Shown here: positions 1 to 8,042 of the stretch, piece after piece
How the letters are laid out: every line of letters starts with the position of its first letter
Numbering within the stretch: position 1 is the first letter of the stretch
Assembly (NCBI GenBank): GCA_017307755.1
Contig: JAFKGQ010000027.1
Span: forward strand, 1-52,921
Length of the DNA: 52,921 bases
DNA from: Chitinophagaceae bacterium
Lineage (GTDB): Bacteria > Bacteroidota > Bacteroidia > Chitinophagales > Chitinophagaceae
Direction: 5' to 3'
Notes under the pieces: generated by a model
What the model was told of the DNA's origin: nothing
The model's input: the letters and a program-made list of their open reading frames with translations, nothing else
Databases searched by the model: none
Made by a program: the position numbers and the translations under genes

Positions 1-149
1 GTGGTCAACATGCTAGGAATGATCCTGCGCTTTGAGCCAGCAGGTGGTCAATATCGCGAGAATACAACCCCTCGGACCACTGGTCAGCATGCTGAGAACA
101 GCTGGTCAGCATCACAGGAATGGGTGGTCACGATGCGTAGGAATATACA
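1..149 (+). mobile_element. Terminus of an IS21-family-like insertion sequence
   Basis: Five copies of a TGGTCAnnAT motif start at 2, 45, 81, 103 and 125; the last three are spaced exactly 22 bp apart. Arrays of this kind, with short TGGTCA-type repeats near the tip, are what I recall from the ends of IS21 (istA/istB) elements in Bacteroidetes. The tip is probably the ATACA ending at 149, because PIN-domain coding sequence resumes directly afterwards. The transposase genes and the other end would lie left of the window, so the family call is by recall of end structure only. Confidence 0.6.
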
Positions 150-501
150 CCTCGATACGGTTAAACAGGCCGCCGCTCAAAAATTAATGGAGAAGGGGCC
201 GTCCTTCGTTAGTACCCAAGTCTTACAGGAACTAGCGAATACCCTTAACAGAAAATTCAAACATTCCTGGGAAGATATTGGCAAGGTCCTGTCCGATGTG
301 ACGGTCAATAACAACCTCCACATTAACGACGAAATGACCATTAAACGGGCCTGCCAAATAGCTGACCGCTACCGCTTTTCTTTCTATGATAGTCTGATAA
401 TCAGCGCGGCCTTAGAAAGTAATTGTACAGTATTGTATTCCGAGGATTTACACGATGGACAGCTAATCGAAGGGACGCTGACAGTAAAAAGCCCCTTTTA
501 A
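150..501 (+). pseudogene. PIN-domain (VapC-like) toxin, 5' end lost to IS insertion
   Basis: The reading frame encodes the middle and C-terminal part of a PIN-domain RNase toxin: FVSTQVLQELANTL with the family's second acidic residue, YDSLIISAAL with the third, and SEDLHDG near the end. The first catalytic aspartate, normally in an N-terminal LDTN-type motif, is missing. In its place the frame runs back into the IS-like repeats at 1-149, so the GTG-initiated 166-codon frame is a fusion, not a native gene. The DUF2281 antitoxin-like gene follows after 16 bp. The protein, if made at all, should lack RNase activity. Confidence 0.75.
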
Positions 502-517
502 CCGTCTGATATTAACC

Positions 518-715
518 ATGACCGACGCCCAGCTATATTCCGCTATACTGTCTCTGCCTTCTGATCTCAGAAAGGAAGTAGTGGAATTAATTAAACATTT
601 GCGGGCAAAAACTAAGCCCCATTTAAAAGCGCGTCAAATTGGCTGCGCCAAAGGTTTAATAGAGTTTACTCCGAACTTCGATGAACCTCTGGAAGACTTC
701 GGGGAATATATCTAA
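518..715 (+). CDS. DUF2281-type (VapB-like) antitoxin
   Basis: This 65-residue protein has a leucine-rich N-terminal helix (YSAILSLPSDLRKEVVELIKHL), a basic linker and a C-terminal FDEPLEDFGEY tail. That arrangement is characteristic of DUF2281 proteins, which are encoded beside PIN toxins; the tail is the part thought to bind the toxin. It lies 16 bp after the truncated PIN gene, so the toxin precedes the antitoxin, the less common order. Its stop overlaps the stop of the convergent kinase gene by 2 bp. With the toxin broken it may now be an orphan antitoxin. Confidence 0.75.
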   Translation: MTDAQLYSAILSLPSDLRKEVVELIKHLRAKTKPHLKARQIGCAKGLIEFTPNFDEPLEDFGEYI

Positions 716-2952
716 TTCACTTGTTGCATTTTTTTTAACTCCGATTGCAATCCGGATAAATGCTCAATTTCATCATTCATGTCGTTTATGAAACTATCAA
801 TCTCTTGCTTTTTTGAGGTATACGCTACAGTATGACTCTTGACATTTGCATTCAGTTGATTCCCTATGTCTTCCATGAGTGTCCCGAACTTAAAATTAAC
901 TGATTCTTTAATTGCATTACCTCTTGTAAGTAGAACCGCGTTAAGTTGATCGTACTTTAGCTTTATTTCATCCGCCTTCTTTTGATATTCTTCAGTATGT
1001 TTGGTCTTATCATCTGTCATTCTTGCCTTTTCTTGATCGTACCTTAATTGACGAGGTTTAATACTCAAACGAAATTTTGATTCCAGGTCGTTTATAGCTT
1101 GGTTCAGAGAGGCGATTTCCCTTTCGTATTTTCTGATGGTGGTATCAAGAATTATCTGATTTTCTTTCAAATCACATCGTTTTCTCCACTCTTCTAATAA
1201 GTAGGCTTTGTTCCACCCTACATTATTTGCTTTAACCCACTGGCCTAATCTGTTTTTCAAATAACCTTCTGCACTGATATCTACAAAGTCTGCCGCAGTA
1301 AAGATGCCTATGACATTTAATGATTGAATCGTAGCCTGACCAAATTTTTGTAAAGACGCATTTTCAATTCTATATTTCGAAAGTTTGCTAGGATTTTGAA
1401 TTAAGCCGTTAATCTCGGCCTTTTGCTTTGATTCTATAGATTCTACCTGTTTGTAAATGATCGCCTTCTGAGATTCGTGTATATGAAATTCATCGCCAAA
1501 AATTTCAATATGCAGCTTCTTAATCTTTACATCGATATCAGAAAGAGTATTTGACAACTGGACATGGAAATTTTTCATTTCATTGCTTTCCATAGTCTGA
1601 AGTTCAACAGCCTCCTTATCTAGTTTTGAGAGCTCAGAAGAAAACTCATTTTTAAAACTGCTCACTCTTTGCTTTTCCTGTTCAAGAATTAATGCTTCCT
1701 TCTCTGTGTAGCTATTGAGTATAGCTTTTAGGTCATCTTCAAACTGTAAACGGCTATTCTCTTTGAGTTTTAATTGTGTCTCCGCGTTCCTTATAGCTTC
1801 GGCGGATTTTTGCTGATCTGTTTTGCCGACTATGCCTGCAATTATGGCTCTTATCGGATTCAACGCAGGTGGATTCATATATCCAATCGCTGGGAAACTA
1901 ACGACGATCTTAGGTCTATATCCAATCCCTTTTGAAAAAGGATAGGACGGGAATGTAAGTAGGGCTGAGGGAAAAGGTCTGTTAATTTGATAAAGCTGCT
2001 GAGGAAAAAGATTTCTACACCATTCGTCTGCCGAAGGTCGAATATCAGGTCGCATTTGGCCGTCATCAAATGCTCGCTTGAAAAGTTCTTTAAGGCTCGA
2101 ATTTATGTTATTGAATCTGGAATGGGGCGGTGGTATGATTTTGAACAGTGAGCTTTTTGATCCATTTGCAAACAAACCGTTTTCGATCATTTCGCCAATC
2201 CCATCGCACTTTTCATAAGGCGCGATGCATGTTCCAATATATGGATGTATCCCACATAATAGACGGTAAAAAATTATAGCGATGCTGAATTTATCCCAGT
2301 TTTCGGTGACAAATTCTTTATTCAGTTTTTGGTCTCTGTAATATTCGGGGGGAGCATATTCAGCAGTAACCACCGGGGCATTATATAGAACTTTATTTTC
2401 ATGTACAATTGCTGTGCTATCTACATCGATAACTGATATTAGGCCGTTTGGTTGAACCATAATGTTATCGGGCTTCATATCAACTAAAACATAATGCTTT
2501 GTAGTATGAATTTGAAAAAGCGCCGCTGCAATATTGAAACAAAGTTTTAATCTTAGTTCCGTTGATTGCGAGTTTCCAAATTCAAATCTGTGCCAATCGG
2601 AATTGAGCGAAGGGGGGAGCTTTGGATGACAAAGTTTTTCTAATTTTTCGCCTTTTGCCAAAGGCATTAAATATCCTACAAACTTCCCATTTTCGTAGAT
2701 AACTTGTTCTGCCCAAATTACAGAATAATGGCCATCATTATTTTTTATCGAAGTAGGAGGATGGGCTACTAAATATTCTATCTTCGATTTCCGGTCTTCG
2801 GTCCTTTTTTCAGGTTTGTAAATCTTAACGACTTGCTTTTGAAAGGAAACTGGCTCTACGATTTTAAATAGCTCCCCCTCGCCGCCACTGGCAAAAGCGT
2901 TTTGCTCCAGGTGCAAAGTGGTGCCATTTTTTAGCTGAACAATCCTACGCAT
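712..2952 (-). CDS. TerY-P triad protein kinase with coiled coil and helix-hairpin-helix tail
   Basis: The N-terminal ~320 residues form a protein kinase-like fold: a glycine loop (SGGEGE, 22-27), the ATP-binding lysine in VVKIYKP (K43), a catalytic loop VDMKPDNIM (D158, N163) and a DFG-equivalent DVD at 176-178. After a proline-rich linker come long charged coiled-coil segments (about 390-530 and 610-740) around a helix-hairpin-helix-like stretch near 530-590 (IQSLNVIGIFTAADFVDIS). This is the layout of the kinase of the TerY-P triad described for Ter stress systems. It is the last gene of the triad, 21 bp after the phosphatase. Partner and substrate are not known; phosphorylation of the vWA protein or of DNA-processing partners is inference. 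Confidence 0.85.
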   Translation of the reverse strand: MRRIVQLKNGTTLHLEQNAFASGGEGELFKIVEPVSFQKQVVKIYKPEKRTEDRKSKIEYLVAHPPTSIKNNDGHYSVIWAEQVIYENGKFVGYLMPLAKGEKLEKLCHPKLPPSLNSDWHRFEFGNSQSTELRLKLCFNIAAALFQIHTTKHYVLVDMKPDNIMVQPNGLISVIDVDSTAIVHENKVLYNAPVVTAEYAPPEYYRDQKLNKEFVTENWDKFSIAIIFYRLLCGIHPYIGTCIAPYEKCDGIGEMIENGLFANGSKSSLFKIIPPPHSRFNNINSSLKELFKRAFDDGQMRPDIRPSADEWCRNLFPQQLYQINRPFPSALLTFPSYPFSKGIGYRPKIVVSFPAIGYMNPPALNPIRAIIAGIVGKTDQQKSAEAIRNAETQLKLKENSRLQFEDDLKAILNSYTEKEALILEQEKQRVSSFKNEFSSELSKLDKEAVELQTMESNEMKNFHVQLSNTLSDIDVKIKKLHIEIFGDEFHIHESQKAIIYKQVESIESKQKAEINGLIQNPSKLSKYRIENASLQKFGQATIQSLNVIGIFTAADFVDISAEGYLKNRLGQWVKANNVGWNKAYLLEEWRKRCDLKENQIILDTTIRKYEREIASLNQAINDLESKFRLSIKPRQLRYDQEKARMTDDKTKHTEEYQKKADEIKLKYDQLNAVLLTRGNAIKESVNFKFGTLMEDIGNQLNANVKSHTVAYTSKKQEIDSFINDMNDEIEHLSGLQSELKKMQQVN

Positions 2953-2973
2953 TTATAATTAAAGGCATTTGGT

Positions 2974-3816
2974 CTAGGATACAGAAATCGCAAGAATCAT
3001 CGTTTTATCGTCCATTTCGTTTTTTAAACGATCATTCCCGGCTTCCAAGAATTTTTCCCATAATTTATTAATCTCAGCTTCGGTCATACCTTGATCGTTA
3101 AGCTGCGCTAAAATTTTTAAATTCGGGTTAAAAAATAATGGGAATGGTCTATTGGGGTCAAAATAAATACCCTTGTCTTGATCAAATAAGTTGCATTCAA
3201 ACGAAGCATTTTCACACCCGTCGGTTAAGAGGCAAAATGCTTTAATATCAGTTTCAATAGATTCACTCCGAATATATTCATCGATAACCGATTCATCCCA
3301 AATATCAGATGTAATAAATACAGTTTCATTTGCCAATTCCCCATGAAATGGGGTAATCAGGGGATTCCAATTTAAATTTGAATCACAGTAGCCAGCACGG
3401 CCATCACCGATGTGGGTAATTAACAGCCCGCTGGGCAATATGATTGCCAAAATTATTGTGCAGGACAATGATTTGTATTCCAAATCATTGCTCATACTAA
3501 ACTTATCTAAATCATCTTTAACTAAACAAAGTGTTTGCTTAGCAAGCTCGTGCCATAATTCTTTTGGCGGTAAATTATCTTGTTCGTTCCATCCCCGGTT
3601 TAACACAAGATTTTCGAAATAATTGAGGCTATATTCGCAAACCTTATTGGAACCAATATGCGAGTTCTCGGAGGAACCAGCGCCATCACTTACAACAGCT
3701 ATACTAAAATTATCAAAACGTTGAACTTTTGAATAATCTTGACATGGGATGTTACGTGTAATATGGGCTTTACCAATTACCGATGCAGAGGCAAAAATCC
3801 ATTCTGATTTTCTCAT
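2974..3816 (-). CDS. PP2C-family Ser/Thr phosphatase of the TerY-P triad
   Basis: The protein carries the metal-binding motifs of PP2C phosphatases: CQDYS near residue 25, VVSDGAGSS around 42-49 with the first metal aspartate D44, ITHIGDGRAG near 133 and LLTDGCEN near 196. At 280 residues it matches stand-alone bacterial PP2C domains without transmembrane or sensor parts, so it should be cytosolic. Its ATG directly follows the stop of the vWA gene with no gap, and the kinase gene follows 21 bp later, so the three are almost certainly co-transcribed. It would remove phosphates placed by the partner kinase. Confidence 0.85.
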   Translation of the reverse strand: MRKSEWIFASASVIGKAHITRNIPCQDYSKVQRFDNFSIAVVSDGAGSSENSHIGSNKVCEYSLNYFENLVLNRGWNEQDNLPPKELWHELAKQTLCLVKDDLDKFSMSNDLEYKSLSCTIILAIILPSGLLITHIGDGRAGYCDSNLNWNPLITPFHGELANETVFITSDIWDESVIDEYIRSESIETDIKAFCLLTDGCENASFECNLFDQDKGIYFDPNRPFPLFFNPNLKILAQLNDQGMTEAEINKLWEKFLEAGNDRLKNEMDDKTMILAISVS

Positions 3817-4479
3817 CTACATTTGAATTTGAGACCAGCCATTTGTAGGCGGTAAGGCTAAAATTTGACCTTCTTTTGAATTAACAATGGCTCCCATACT
3901 GTCACTTAGCCATTTGAAAAATTCTGAAAAAGCCAATCCAGCTAATGGACGTGGTGGAGCATCGGGTGGGGTTATTTGGGCGAGCTTAGCATGATTATAG
4001 TTTTTCACACCAATAGTCCAAAAAATGGCTTTTTTGCCGTTGGTAAAATCCTTTATTTCATTTGCCAATCCGTACATGTCTTGATCGGAATCCGGTTCCC
4101 CATCAGTAATTAATACTATCATCGGTCTAAAATACTTTTGGCCAGTACTCTTATACCATTTCTTACGATTTTCTGATAAATCCATTGCCAGACGCATAGC
4201 CTCAACAAGTTTAGTAGTTCCATTAGCGGTAAGGATTGGCATTTTGAAATTGCTAACAAGGGAGGGTTCTTGAATACACTGGACGGAGCTCCCAAAGGAT
4301 ATTAAGCTGATTTCAAGTCTCTGTGAAGCGGTGAAGTCCATCGCCACCTCTTCTTGGAATTTTTGTAAGCCGATATTAAGTTGGTCCAATGGTTCACCGG
4401 CCATCGATGAGGATACATCGACAACTAATACGCAGAGGCATTTTTGTTCGTAATTTTCTGGGGATTGACCTTCAAACAT
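3817..4479 (-). CDS. terY: TerY-like von Willebrand factor A domain protein
   Basis: A single vWA domain of 220 residues with an intact MIDAS metal site: DVSSS at 21-25, the conserved threonine in NGTTKLVEAM and the aspartate in LITDGEPDSD. Size and motifs match TerY of tellurite/Ter systems. It is the first gene of the TerY-P triad, with a 66-bp AT-rich gap upstream that should contain the promoter. vWA proteins of this group are thought to act as metal-dependent scaffolds for the kinase and phosphatase. No TerD, TerC or other Ter genes are visible here, so the triad appears on its own as cargo of the mobile element. Confidence 0.85.
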   Translation of the reverse strand: MFEGQSPENYEQKCLCVLVVDVSSSMAGEPLDQLNIGLQKFQEEVAMDFTASQRLEISLISFGSSVQCIQEPSLVSNFKMPILTANGTTKLVEAMRLAMDLSENRKKWYKSTGQKYFRPMIVLITDGEPDSDQDMYGLANEIKDFTNGKKAIFWTIGVKNYNHAKLAQITPPDAPPRPLAGLAFSEFFKWLSDSMGAIVNSKEGQILALPPTNGWSQIQM

Positions 4480-4545
4480 ATTAAGGGATTTAGGTTTCGA
4501 GATAGGTAAATATAATAATAAATGATAATTAATAAAAGAAGAACC

Positions 4546-5106
4546 TTATTGGTTGCCGATATTCAGGTTGGATTTATAAAGAGCCGAATCCATGATTTTT
4601 TTGCCTGCCTTTCCTGTTCTATAGTACAAATAGTCCCATGCCCTCTTTTTCCGGTCATTTTCTAATTCCTGCCGCTGGACCTCCTTTTGGTTGTCGCTCC
4701 AATGAATGGAAAAATTATATAGGTTCGTTATCAGGAGCATCAGGACAAGGAAAAGAAACCATCGTCCGAAAACGACCTTGTAGAACAGTTTTGCATCCTG
4801 TTCTGGGAAAAGCAGAATCTGGAATTTTTTAACAACCGGAACAGGTTTGGTCCCGACGATGAATTTCATATCGATCACGCCTTTTTTCATAATTTCCTGG
4901 ATAGGCCGGGTGTCGGTTGAAACGTTTACCTGTTTTGGTTTGTCCAGCTTTTCATCAAATTCCTTGAATTTTCCGGTTAAGGAATTAACGGCGACAACCA
5001 GGTCGTTCACGGCTTTCGTGTTGTTTACCTGCTCCTGGGTATTTTCCTCCAAAACTAATTGAAGGGTCTCTTTTTCCACCGTGTCTGGTTTTTTTGTAGT
5101 ATCCAT
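4546..5106 (-). CDS. Small membrane protein of the mobilization module, function unknown
   Basis: The protein is 186 residues long with an acidic, coiled-coil-prone N-terminus (about 1-60), a single hydrophobic segment near 115-132 (WFLFLVLMLLITNLYNF) and a basic C-terminal tail. There is no signal peptide, so the N-terminus is probably cytosolic. It lies 20 bp downstream of the relaxase gene on the same strand and is likely translated from the same mRNA. Small one-helix proteins following relaxase genes are common in Bacteroidetes mobilizable elements, but I do not recognise a named family. Confidence 0.6.
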   Translation of the reverse strand: MDTTKKPDTVEKETLQLVLEENTQEQVNNTKAVNDLVVAVNSLTGKFKEFDEKLDKPKQVNVSTDTRPIQEIMKKGVIDMKFIVGTKPVPVVKKFQILLFPEQDAKLFYKVVFGRWFLFLVLMLLITNLYNFSIHWSDNQKEVQRQELENDRKKRAWDYLYYRTGKAGKKIMDSALYKSNLNIGNQ

Positions 5107-5126
5107 TAGTTTTTGTTTTTATCAGG

Positions 5127-6158
5127 TTAATGTGAAATCTTGGGGCGTTTTTTCTTTTTTCGCTCTAAATATTCCTCTGTCAGTTCATAGGGCAAACCTC
5201 CGCCCATTTCCTTTTCTGGTTCCAGTAGTTTGGACAATAGGGACACGATTTGCTTTTCAGTCTGGACCATCGGGCCGGGCTTTTCTGCCGATTTTGGCAA
5301 AGAATTGACAGTAGGCCGGTAACCAGGGAGACCTACCTTCACCACTCTTTCCGGTTGCTGCCTGGGTAAATGCTCCTTTTGCCTCGATGCCAGCTCCTGT
5401 TTAAGAGCTAGGATTTTTTCAATTTTCATCAGGGAAAAGCCAACCTCGCTGCCTTTTATTTTGACCTTCTTATCATCGACAAAGGAGATCCCGCGGCCTT
5501 TGAGGATCTGGTATCCCAAATCCTCCATTTTCTTTTGAAACTCGGAAAAGTGGTTTACCTCCATTAAAGTCCGCCGGATATCTTCCCGGAGCTGATCCTT
5601 CCGTTGGTCATGTCGGGGCAATAAGCGCTCCTGCGGGGACTGGAAAGCACGCGGGCTTAATACTTCTTGGAGGTTGTATTGCTTCTCCAATCTCCGGCAA
5701 AGCGCGGCCATCCTTTTATAACTATTGCTGTCGCTGGCGACTTTCCCGTCGAACCCGACCCGGTTGGCAGCAATATGGATATGCTGCTCTTTGGTGTCTT
5801 TGTGCAATACGCAGATATATTGGTGATCCGCAACACCAAATTCTTTGGCGGCTTCCCGGCCTACTTCCAGCCATTGTTCGCGGGTAAGGCTGTCTCCTGG
5901 AGCCAGCCGCAGGGACAAATGCAGCACGGGTTTTTCAACCCGCCTGCTGAGTTTCATTACATCCCGAAATTGTTCGGCCAGCTCGTATTTATCGCCAAAA
6001 CATAAATTATATTCGAGGACCTCCGCCCGGTCCTTGTGCTGCAGGCTGTCCGCCTGGGCAAGCTGCCGCTTCATTTCTTCCGTCAGCTTTATCTTGTCTT
6101 CCAGACAATAACTGATGCAATGGAAAAAAGAAGCGCCTTTAGAAACGTGTCCGATCAT
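5127..6158 (-). CDS. Relaxase / mobilization nuclease
   Basis: The N-terminal 200 residues match the relaxase/mobilization nuclease domain (PF03432): IGHVSKGASFFHCISYCL at the start and the HxDx4HxH metal-binding triad HKDTKEQHIHIAANR (H119, H126, H128). A tyrosine near the N-terminus would form the covalent link to nicked DNA. The rest is basic and proline-rich. The start codon overlaps the stop of the upstream MobC-like gene by 4 bp (ATGA), showing translational coupling. It would nick at the oriT, whose candidate lies just upstream of mobC at 6558-6644. Confidence 0.88.
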   Translation of the reverse strand: MIGHVSKGASFFHCISYCLEDKIKLTEEMKRQLAQADSLQHKDRAEVLEYNLCFGDKYELAEQFRDVMKLSRRVEKPVLHLSLRLAPGDSLTREQWLEVGREAAKEFGVADHQYICVLHKDTKEQHIHIAANRVGFDGKVASDSNSYKRMAALCRRLEKQYNLQEVLSPRAFQSPQERLLPRHDQRKDQLREDIRRTLMEVNHFSEFQKKMEDLGYQILKGRGISFVDDKKVKIKGSEVGFSLMKIEKILALKQELASRQKEHLPRQQPERVVKVGLPGYRPTVNSLPKSAEKPGPMVQTEKQIVSLLSKLLEPEKEMGGGLPYELTEEYLERKKKKRPKISH

Positions 6159-6535
6159 TGTAAATAGCTTTTTACTTCTACGGCAAGTGCTTTCAATTCG
6201 CCCGACCGTACTTTGATTTCCGCCCGTTCGAGGGCATTCAATTCTTCGCCGCTGTTTCGCTTTTTAGCGATCTGATTGAGGTTGGCGGCGATGTGGTTAA
6301 AGGTCCCGCTAAGGGCTAAAACTTGTTTCGGGAAGGCTTTTTGACGTATGTCAATTTTTCCGGTTAGCGCCATTTCCCGCAGATATTCCGAGACCGTGAG
6401 GTTGGTGCTTTTTGCTCTGGCTTCAATGGCTCTGCGTTCAAACGAGCTGCATTTGACGGCCAGTATCTGGTCTTTCTTAACGGCCTTTTTGGGGCGGCCT
6501 CCTTTGTTCCTGGTGATTGTTTTTTGCTCCTCCAT
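6155..6535 (-). CDS. MobC-like relaxosome accessory protein
   Basis: This basic 126-residue protein starts with a lysine-rich stretch (KGGRPKKAVKKDQ), then a ribbon-helix-helix-like region (ILAVKCSSFERRAIEARAKS) and the hallmark FNHIAANLNQIAKKRN segment of the bacterial mobilization protein family (PF05713). Such proteins bind oriT and help the relaxase open the strands. It overlaps the relaxase start by 4 bp and lies directly downstream of the candidate oriT, so it may also regulate its own transcription. Confidence 0.82.
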   Translation of the reverse strand: MEEQKTITRNKGGRPKKAVKKDQILAVKCSSFERRAIEARAKSTNLTVSEYLREMALTGKIDIRQKAFPKQVLALSGTFNHIAANLNQIAKKRNSGEELNALERAEIKVRSGELKALAVEVKSYLQ

Positions 6536-6557
6536 ATCGTGCTCCTCTTATTTTTTT

Positions 6558-6644
6558 GAATGCGATAGCATGAGAAAAAATGGGGTCCCCCGAATGCGTA
6601 GCATGAGGGGGCCAGCGTTTCGGTTATACCGAAACATAGCTGGC
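6558..6644. other. Candidate origin of transfer (oriT)
   Basis: The gap between the primase-like gene and mobC holds structure beyond a simple promoter. A near-identical direct repeat GAATGCG(A)TAGCATGAG occurs at 6558-6574 and 6592-6607; the second copy is flanked by C5 and G5 runs. Next comes a long hairpin at 6611-6644: GCCAGC GTTTCGGT, loop TAT, ACCGAAAC, a 3-nt ATA bulge, GCTGGC. Repeats plus a hairpin immediately upstream of mobC-relaxase genes are the expected build of an oriT. The nick site cannot be assigned by eye. Confidence 0.6.
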
Positions 6645-6654
6645 TACCCGAACT

Positions 6655-7587
6655 TCAAAGCCGCCTCCCTTTCCTCCGGCTCTCGTCTTGGCTGTGGTTT
6701 AGGGTGTGTCGGTGGGTTAGCCATTCGTTCAGGTCTTTGCGGCCCTTGTAATAATCACTACGGTCTATATACTTGTCCCGGTCCCACTCTAAAGCCTTTA
6801 GCGTGTGGCTCATGCCGGCAGCATCTCGATCCAGTGCCAGGAATATTTGGTCGTGTTTCTCCATCAGTGGGCGGCTCTTTTCCAGGAAAGAGAGGGAGTT
6901 GAGAACAAGGCAATTTGTCAGTGGGGCCTGCTTGTCCTTGTTGATTGTCTGAAATGACAGGTAGTTAAAAAAGCCTTCAAAGACTACGACCTCAGCGGTA
7001 CCGTTATCGATAAAGGATATGTCCTTGGGTGCGCTGCTGCCCTTAAAATATTCGCCGCGCAGCTCGTACCCGCCGGATCGATTCGGAAATCCAATTGCAG
7101 TTTGTTGTTTGCCGTAAAGACGGAAATCAACCTCCCGGCAAGACATTTGTGCAAGGTCCAGCGGGATGCCTCTCTTTTCCAGGTAAGCAACCAGGTCGTG
7201 GTCCATAAGAGTGCGGGTGTCCAGGACAACGATCTTGCTGTCAGGGGAATCTTTCTTTTCACCCGCAAAAAAAGACTTGGGCGGAGACGACTGTTGAAAG
7301 GAAAGGGAGGTGCCCGGCTTATATTGAGAAAGTTTTTCAAGAACCTCCGGGATTGTACACCGGTAATACAAGATGCCGAAGTCGACGAGATCACCACCCT
7401 GCCCCGTGCCATGATCATACCACACTTTTAAGGATCGACTTACTTTAAAGGATGGCGTTTTTTCTTCCCTGAACGGAGAGAGGTACCAATAATCCTGGTT
7501 CCTTACTTTGGCCGGTTCATGTCCCAATGAGGCTAGATAATCTACCAAGTCCAGCTCCTTCGCTTGCGCACACGACATTTTTTTCAT
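6655..7587 (-). CDS. Toprim-domain DNA primase-like protein without zinc ligands
   Basis: The N-terminus matches the primase zinc-finger domain in outline (YLSPFREEKTPSFKV, then GTGQGGDLVDF), but the usual CHC2 metal ligands are replaced: C to S and H to R in the first half, and YDHGTG where CFGC is expected. The C-terminal part has Toprim motifs VVVFEGFFNYLSF (glutamate) and FLALDRDAAG (DxD) for divalent metal. Proteins of this type are common on Bacteroidetes mobile elements, where they may prime replication of the transferred strand. At 310 residues it lacks the full RNA-polymerase and helicase-binding parts of DnaG. Confidence 0.8.
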   Translation of the reverse strand: MKKMSCAQAKELDLVDYLASLGHEPAKVRNQDYWYLSPFREEKTPSFKVSRSLKVWYDHGTGQGGDLVDFGILYYRCTIPEVLEKLSQYKPGTSLSFQQSSPPKSFFAGEKKDSPDSKIVVLDTRTLMDHDLVAYLEKRGIPLDLAQMSCREVDFRLYGKQQTAIGFPNRSGGYELRGEYFKGSSAPKDISFIDNGTAEVVVFEGFFNYLSFQTINKDKQAPLTNCLVLNSLSFLEKSRPLMEKHDQIFLALDRDAAGMSHTLKALEWDRDKYIDRSDYYKGRKDLNEWLTHRHTLNHSQDESRRKGRRL

Positions 7588-7637
7588 ATACTTATTTTGC
7601 TGGTGAAAAGAAAATTATAGGGAAAGTAGCGTTCCTG

Positions 7638-7925
7638 TTAGGATGCCTTACGGTGATGCTGTTTGACGTACTCCATGACCTCGGAGCGGATAAAGTACAC
7701 CCGGCCCCGCTGTTTGTGGCAGGGTAAACCTCGGTTCATCCAGTCATGAAGAGTAACAAGGGAAATGCGAAATATAGCCGCAATCTCTTTTCGGCTCAGT
7801 AGCGGCTCTTCCTCTGTCGGTGGGGTGGATAGATTTTTAGTGGCTGCTTTGTCCAAGGCCTCCTGAACCGCTTCCTTAACCCATCTCTTGAAGTCATTTT
7901 CGTTAGGAATAAATAACGTGTCCAT
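7638..7925 (-). CDS. Helix-turn-helix (excisionase-type) DNA-binding protein
   Basis: A 95-residue protein with a C-terminal MerR/excisionase-like winged helix (about 46-90): LLSRKEIAAIFRISLVTLHDW, then RGRVYFIRSEVMEYVKQH. The N-terminal half is acidic and probably used in dimerisation. In Bacteroidetes mobile elements such proteins sit between integrase and mobilization genes and act as excision factors or as regulators of excision. It lies 50 bp upstream of the primase-like gene on the same strand. Confidence 0.8.
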   Translation of the reverse strand: MDTLFIPNENDFKRWVKEAVQEALDKAATKNLSTPPTEEEPLLSRKEIAAIFRISLVTLHDWMNRGLPCHKQRGRVYFIRSEVMEYVKQHHRKAS

Positions 7926-8042
7926 AAAATTCGTTTTATGAACGCAAGATGAGTTAGAATTTTGCCGAAGTCAATGATGTATACTCCGTGTATTTTAGAA
8001 GATTGAATTGTAGGAGGTTATAGTGGGTAAAGCGAATGGGCG

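Noticed and set aside
1..501. A single 166-codon gene starting at GTG 1
   Set aside because: The first ~50 codons are the IS-like repeat array; only the later part is a PIN domain. It is a chance fusion.
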